A stretch of 9,189 bases of DNA from Gemmatimonadota bacterium (lineage in GTDB: Bacteria > Gemmatimonadota > Gemmatimonadetes > Gemmatimonadales > GWC2-71-9): contig JAEHDT010000279.1 in the NCBI GenBank assembly GCA_016880225.1, positions 1-9,189 on the forward strand, written 5' to 3'. Shown here one piece after another: positions 7,041-9,189 of the stretch; positions within the stretch are counted from its first letter, which is position 1, and every line of letters starts with the position of its first letter. A program made the translations under genes and the position numbers. The notes beneath the pieces are model-generated. The model saw only the letters and a program-made list of their open reading frames with translations. It searched no databases and was not told the origin of the DNA.

Positions 7041-7493
7041 TCATTTCACTCGAATGGACTTCACTTCGTCATTCTGCGCAATCTGGCTCACGACGTCCTG
7101 ACCCTTCGTCACCTGTCCGAAAACGGTGTGCACGCGGTCGAGATGCGGCTGCGCCGAGTGACAGATGAAGAACTGGCTCCCGCCGGTGTCCTTGCCCGCG
7201 TGGGCCATCGAGAGCGTCCCAGCCACGTGTTTGTGGACGTTCTTCTCGGTCTCGCACTTGATGGTGTACCCGGGCCCGCCGGTGCCGACGCGGCCCTTGC
7301 CGGTCTTCGAGTAGGGGTCGCCGCCCTGGATCATGAAGTTGGGGATCACCCGATGGAACCGGGTGCCGTCGTAGAACCCGGAATTCGCGAGCTTCTCGAA
7401 GTTGGCGACGGTGTTCGGCACCTCGTCGGCGAACAACTCCACCTCGATCCGGCCCTTGGCGGTCTCGAACACGGCTTGCTTGTTCGGCATCAT
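7041..7493 (-). CDS. Cyclophilin-type peptidyl-prolyl cis-trans isomerase
   Basis: A single-domain cyclophilin of 149 or 150 residues that catalyses cis-trans isomerisation of X-Pro bonds. There is no signal peptide, so it is probably cytoplasmic (PpiB-like). Active-site residues are present: Arg48 in RFHRVIPNFMIQGGD, with Phe53, Met54 and Gln56, then Gln107 and Phe109 in GGSQFFI, and Leu118 and His122 in HLDRVH. The position of human cyclophilin A Trp121, important for cyclosporin binding, is a His (117) here. Two adjacent ATGs are possible: the first (7493) overlaps the upstream stop as ATGA, while the second (7490) sits five bases from a GGAG (7496-7499), compared with two bases for the first, so the protein probably starts MPNKQAVFET. 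It follows an aldo/keto reductase and precedes two exported DUF2911 proteins by 16 bases. Confidence 0.95.
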   Translation of the reverse strand: MMPNKQAVFETAKGRIEVELFADEVPNTVANFEKLANSGFYDGTRFHRVIPNFMIQGGDPYSKTGKGRVGTGGPGYTIKCETEKNVHKHVAGTLSMAHAGKDTGGSQFFICHSAQPHLDRVHTVFGQVTKGQDVVSQIAQNDEVKSIRVK

Positions 7494-8461
7494 TGCTCCA
7501 GGGAAAGGTTCTCCTCCACCTGCGCCACGGTCTTCATGCCCACAATCACCACCGACACCGCCTCGTTGTCCAGCACGAAGCGGAGCGCGAGCTGCGGCGG
7601 CGTCACCCCCGCTTGCCCGGCCAGCTCCTTCATGCGCTCGGCCAGGCCCACGACCTGGGCCACGTAGGGGCGCGGCATGCGGGCGCGGATGTCCCCCTTT
7701 TCCCAGGTGCTGTCGGGCCGGTAGCGGCCCGCGAGGAGGCCGTTGGCGAGCGGCTCGCGCGCGATCACGCCCACGTTGGCGGCGCGTGCCAACCCGAAGA
7801 AACGGTCTTCCGCCTCGCGCCGCACGATGTTGTACACGATCTGCACCGTGTCGGGTCGTGTTACCTCGACGGCCGCGATCCCCTCCTCCGGCGGGTGCAC
7901 TGACACCCCGTACGAGCGGATCTTCCCTTCCTCTTTCAGGTCCTCGAACACCTGGTAGGTCTCGGGATCGGCGATCAGGCCGAGCGGCGGATTGTGGAGC
8001 TGGAGCAGGTCGATGTAGTCGGTGCCGAGGCGGCGCAACGACTGCTCGACCGCGAACCGGACGTACGAGGGAGAGAAGTTCGCGTCGTGGGTGACGGGGA
8101 GCGGGGCATCGGCGGGGACCCGCTCGAGGGGAGCCCCGAGTGCCTCGGCGATGCGGCTCGCAACGAGCGGGTTCACGTCGCGGTTGTAGAAGTTGCCTCC
8201 GACCTTGGTTGCGATGATCACGTCGTGGCGGATGCCGCGGAGCGCGTCGCCCAAAACCTCCTCGGAGTGGCCGTGCCCGTACACGTCCGCGGTGTCGAAG
8301 AAGTTGCAGCCCAGCTCGTGGGCACGGCGCACCGCGCGCCGGGATTCGGCGTCGTCGGTCGAGCCGTAGGAGTTGCCAAAGGCGTTGCCGCCGATGGCCC
8401 AGCCGCCGAAGCCAATGGCGCTGACGGCGAGGCCGGTGCGGCCCAGGACGCGCCGCTTCAC
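7490..8461 (-). CDS. Aldo/keto reductase
   Basis: A 323-residue NAD(P)H-dependent oxidoreductase of the aldo/keto reductase superfamily, a (beta/alpha)8 barrel. The opening KRRVLGRTGLAVSAIGFGGWAIGG is typical of the family. The catalytic tetrad is complete: Asp56 and Tyr61 (FFDTADVYGHGHSEEVLG), Lys86 (IIATKVGG) and His156 (DLLQLHNPP). The C-terminal cofactor-binding part reads NIVRREAE, IAREPLANGLLAGRY and SVVIVGMKTVAQVEENL. The loop after Lys86 up to NFSPSYVR is about 40 residues, longer than in many relatives, and may shape the substrate pocket. The start is GTG at 8461, overlapping the upstream TGA as GTGA; no ribosome binding site is visible, so translation is presumably coupled. The open frame extends further upstream, but that part runs over the neighbouring gene in another frame. 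The physiological substrate cannot be predicted; cytoplasmic location is inferred. Confidence 0.94.
   Translation of the reverse strand: MKRRVLGRTGLAVSAIGFGGWAIGGNAFGNSYGSTDDAESRRAVRRAHELGCNFFDTADVYGHGHSEEVLGDALRGIRHDVIIATKVGGNFYNRDVNPLVASRIAEALGAPLERVPADAPLPVTHDANFSPSYVRFAVEQSLRRLGTDYIDLLQLHNPPLGLIADPETYQVFEDLKEEGKIRSYGVSVHPPEEGIAAVEVTRPDTVQIVYNIVRREAEDRFFGLARAANVGVIAREPLANGLLAGRYRPDSTWEKGDIRARMPRPYVAQVVGLAERMKELAGQAGVTPPQLALRFVLDNEAVSVVIVGMKTVAQVEENLSLEQ
7496..7499 (-). promoter_or_regulatory. Ribosome binding site deciding the cyclophilin start
   Basis: GGAG on the minus strand. It lies two bases from the first ATG (7493) but five bases from the second (7490), so it favours the second ATG as the working start codon. 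Confidence 0.5.
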
Positions 8462-9189
8462 CGCAGCAGCTCGCCCAGCGCGTCGGGCGTCGCCACCGGC
8501 AGCGAGCAGGTCGTGCCGACGCACACGGTCGCGGACGGCGCGGCGGCGGTCTTGCGAACCACGACCTTGCGGGGCCGGTACGTCTGCAGCGCCCGCAGAT
8601 GCATGTCGCACCCGGCGCCCGGGCCCTTCGGACCGAGCACCTCGATGCGCGTCACCGGCCGCACGGCCCAGTCCACCGCCCTGAGCAGCGTCGCGCCGTA
8701 GAGCGAGAGCTCCGAGGCGGCGCCGCCGAACGTCTCGAGCTGGCGGTCGAGCAGGCGGCGCCACTCCGCGTCGTCCGTGAGGGCCCAGAGCCGGGCCAGA
8801 ACGAGGGCGGCAACGCCGTTGCCGGACGGGGTGGGGGCGTCCTGGACCGGCTTGGCGGGCGTGGCGAGGTACGCGGCGTCGCCGCCGCGCGGCCGGGCGA
8901 GATCGAAGAAGCCGCCGCGCTCCTCGTCCCAGTGGGCGCGACCGCAGTGCTGCATCACGGCGGCGGCGCGAACGAGCCACACCGCGTCACCGCTGGCTTC
9001 ATGGGCATCGAGAAACGCGGCGGCCGCCTGCACATTGTCCTCGAGCAACCCGCGAGGTCCGGGGCGCCCCACGACGTGACTCATTCCGCGGCCCCCGCCC
9101 TCGTCCCACGCCTCGGTCCAGATGCGCTCGAGCACCTTGAGCGCCAGCGTATTGCACTCCGGCCGGTCGAGTACGGCGCCGGAGTGCAG
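8458..9189 (-). CDS. DUF255 (YyaL/SPATA20-like) protein, C-terminal part only
   Basis: The 243 visible residues match the C-terminal half of DUF255 proteins, which have an N-terminal thioredoxin-like domain and a six-hairpin, glycosidase-like alpha-barrel; the N-terminal part lies outside the window. Family features seen are LLEDNVQAAAAFLDAHEASGD (about 8985-9047; compare the usual LEDYA-F-ALL-LYEATGD), DEERGGFFDLA (about 8896-8928), PTPSGNGVAAL (about 8803-8835, the usual PSGNSVAA motif), and the terminal CVGTTCSLPV (about 8494-8523), where the family ends with a Cys-x-x-x-x-Cys segment followed by proline and a short helix. The protein runs in frame to base 9189 with no start codon to choose. 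Its stop overlaps the aldo/keto reductase GTG start (GTGA). Biochemical function of the family is not well established; a thioredoxin-fold role or sugar-related activity has been suggested only by fold. Confidence 0.85.
   Translation of the reverse strand: MHSGAVLDRPECNTLALKVLERIWTEAWDEGGGRGMSHVVGRPGPRGLLEDNVQAAAAFLDAHEASGDAVWLVRAAAVMQHCGRAHWDEERGGFFDLARPRGGDAAYLATPAKPVQDAPTPSGNGVAALVLARLWALTDDAEWRRLLDRQLETFGGAASELSLYGATLLRAVDWAVRPVTRIEVLGPKGPGAGCDMHLRALQTYRPRKVVVRKTAAAPSATVCVGTTCSLPVATPDALGELLR

Noticed and set aside
1..9189. tRNA/rRNA genes, CRISPR arrays, insertion sequences, toxin-antitoxin or defence genes
   Set aside because: Reading both strands gave no tRNA-like cloverleaf, regular repeat-spacer pattern, transposase or terminal inverted repeats; nearly every base lies within the nine genes described.

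Overview
The window is GC-rich and codes on the minus strand throughout. It holds nine genes, all read from high to low coordinates, with two of them cut by the window edges. Four junctions overlap (GTGA, ATGA, ATGA, TAATG), three have gaps of 1 to 16 bases, and only one has a spacer of any size (about 170 bases, 4134-4306). The simplest reading is one long polycistronic unit, or two units separated at that spacer. The GC content, the frequent use of GTG/TTG starts and the presence of two secreted DUF2911 proteins would fit Gemmatimonadota or a similar high-GC environmental lineage. That placement is an inference from style, not from a marker gene.

In transcription order: (1) the C-terminal part of a DUF255/YyaL-SPATA20-type protein (8458-9189, continuing beyond the window); (2) an aldo/keto reductase with a complete catalytic tetrad; (3) a small cytoplasmic cyclophilin-type peptidyl-prolyl isomerase; (4) and (5) two tandem, diverged paralogues of a secreted protein with a C-terminal DUF2911 domain; (6) a small beta-rich protein of DUF6941 type; then the spacer; (7) an ArnT/PMT-like multi-pass membrane glycosyltransferase (GT83 type); (8) an AsnB-type glutamine-hydrolysing amidotransferase coupled to it by TAATG; (9) an HD-superfamily hydrolase of the COG2316 type, cut at base 1.

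Functionally, the first part (1-6) looks like a loosely related set of redox/folding and exported-protein genes. The second part (7-9) pairs a polyprenyl-phosphate-sugar transferase with an amidotransferase, an arrangement that suggests surface glycan or lipid modification, although free asparagine synthesis is equally possible. No tRNA, rRNA, CRISPR array, mobile element, clear terminator or defence system was found. The most interesting points are the tandem DUF2911 duplication with its shared N-terminal domain and a cysteine-bearing insertion in only one copy, the amidotransferase-glycosyltransferase coupling, and the lack of a conventional start codon for the glycosyltransferase.
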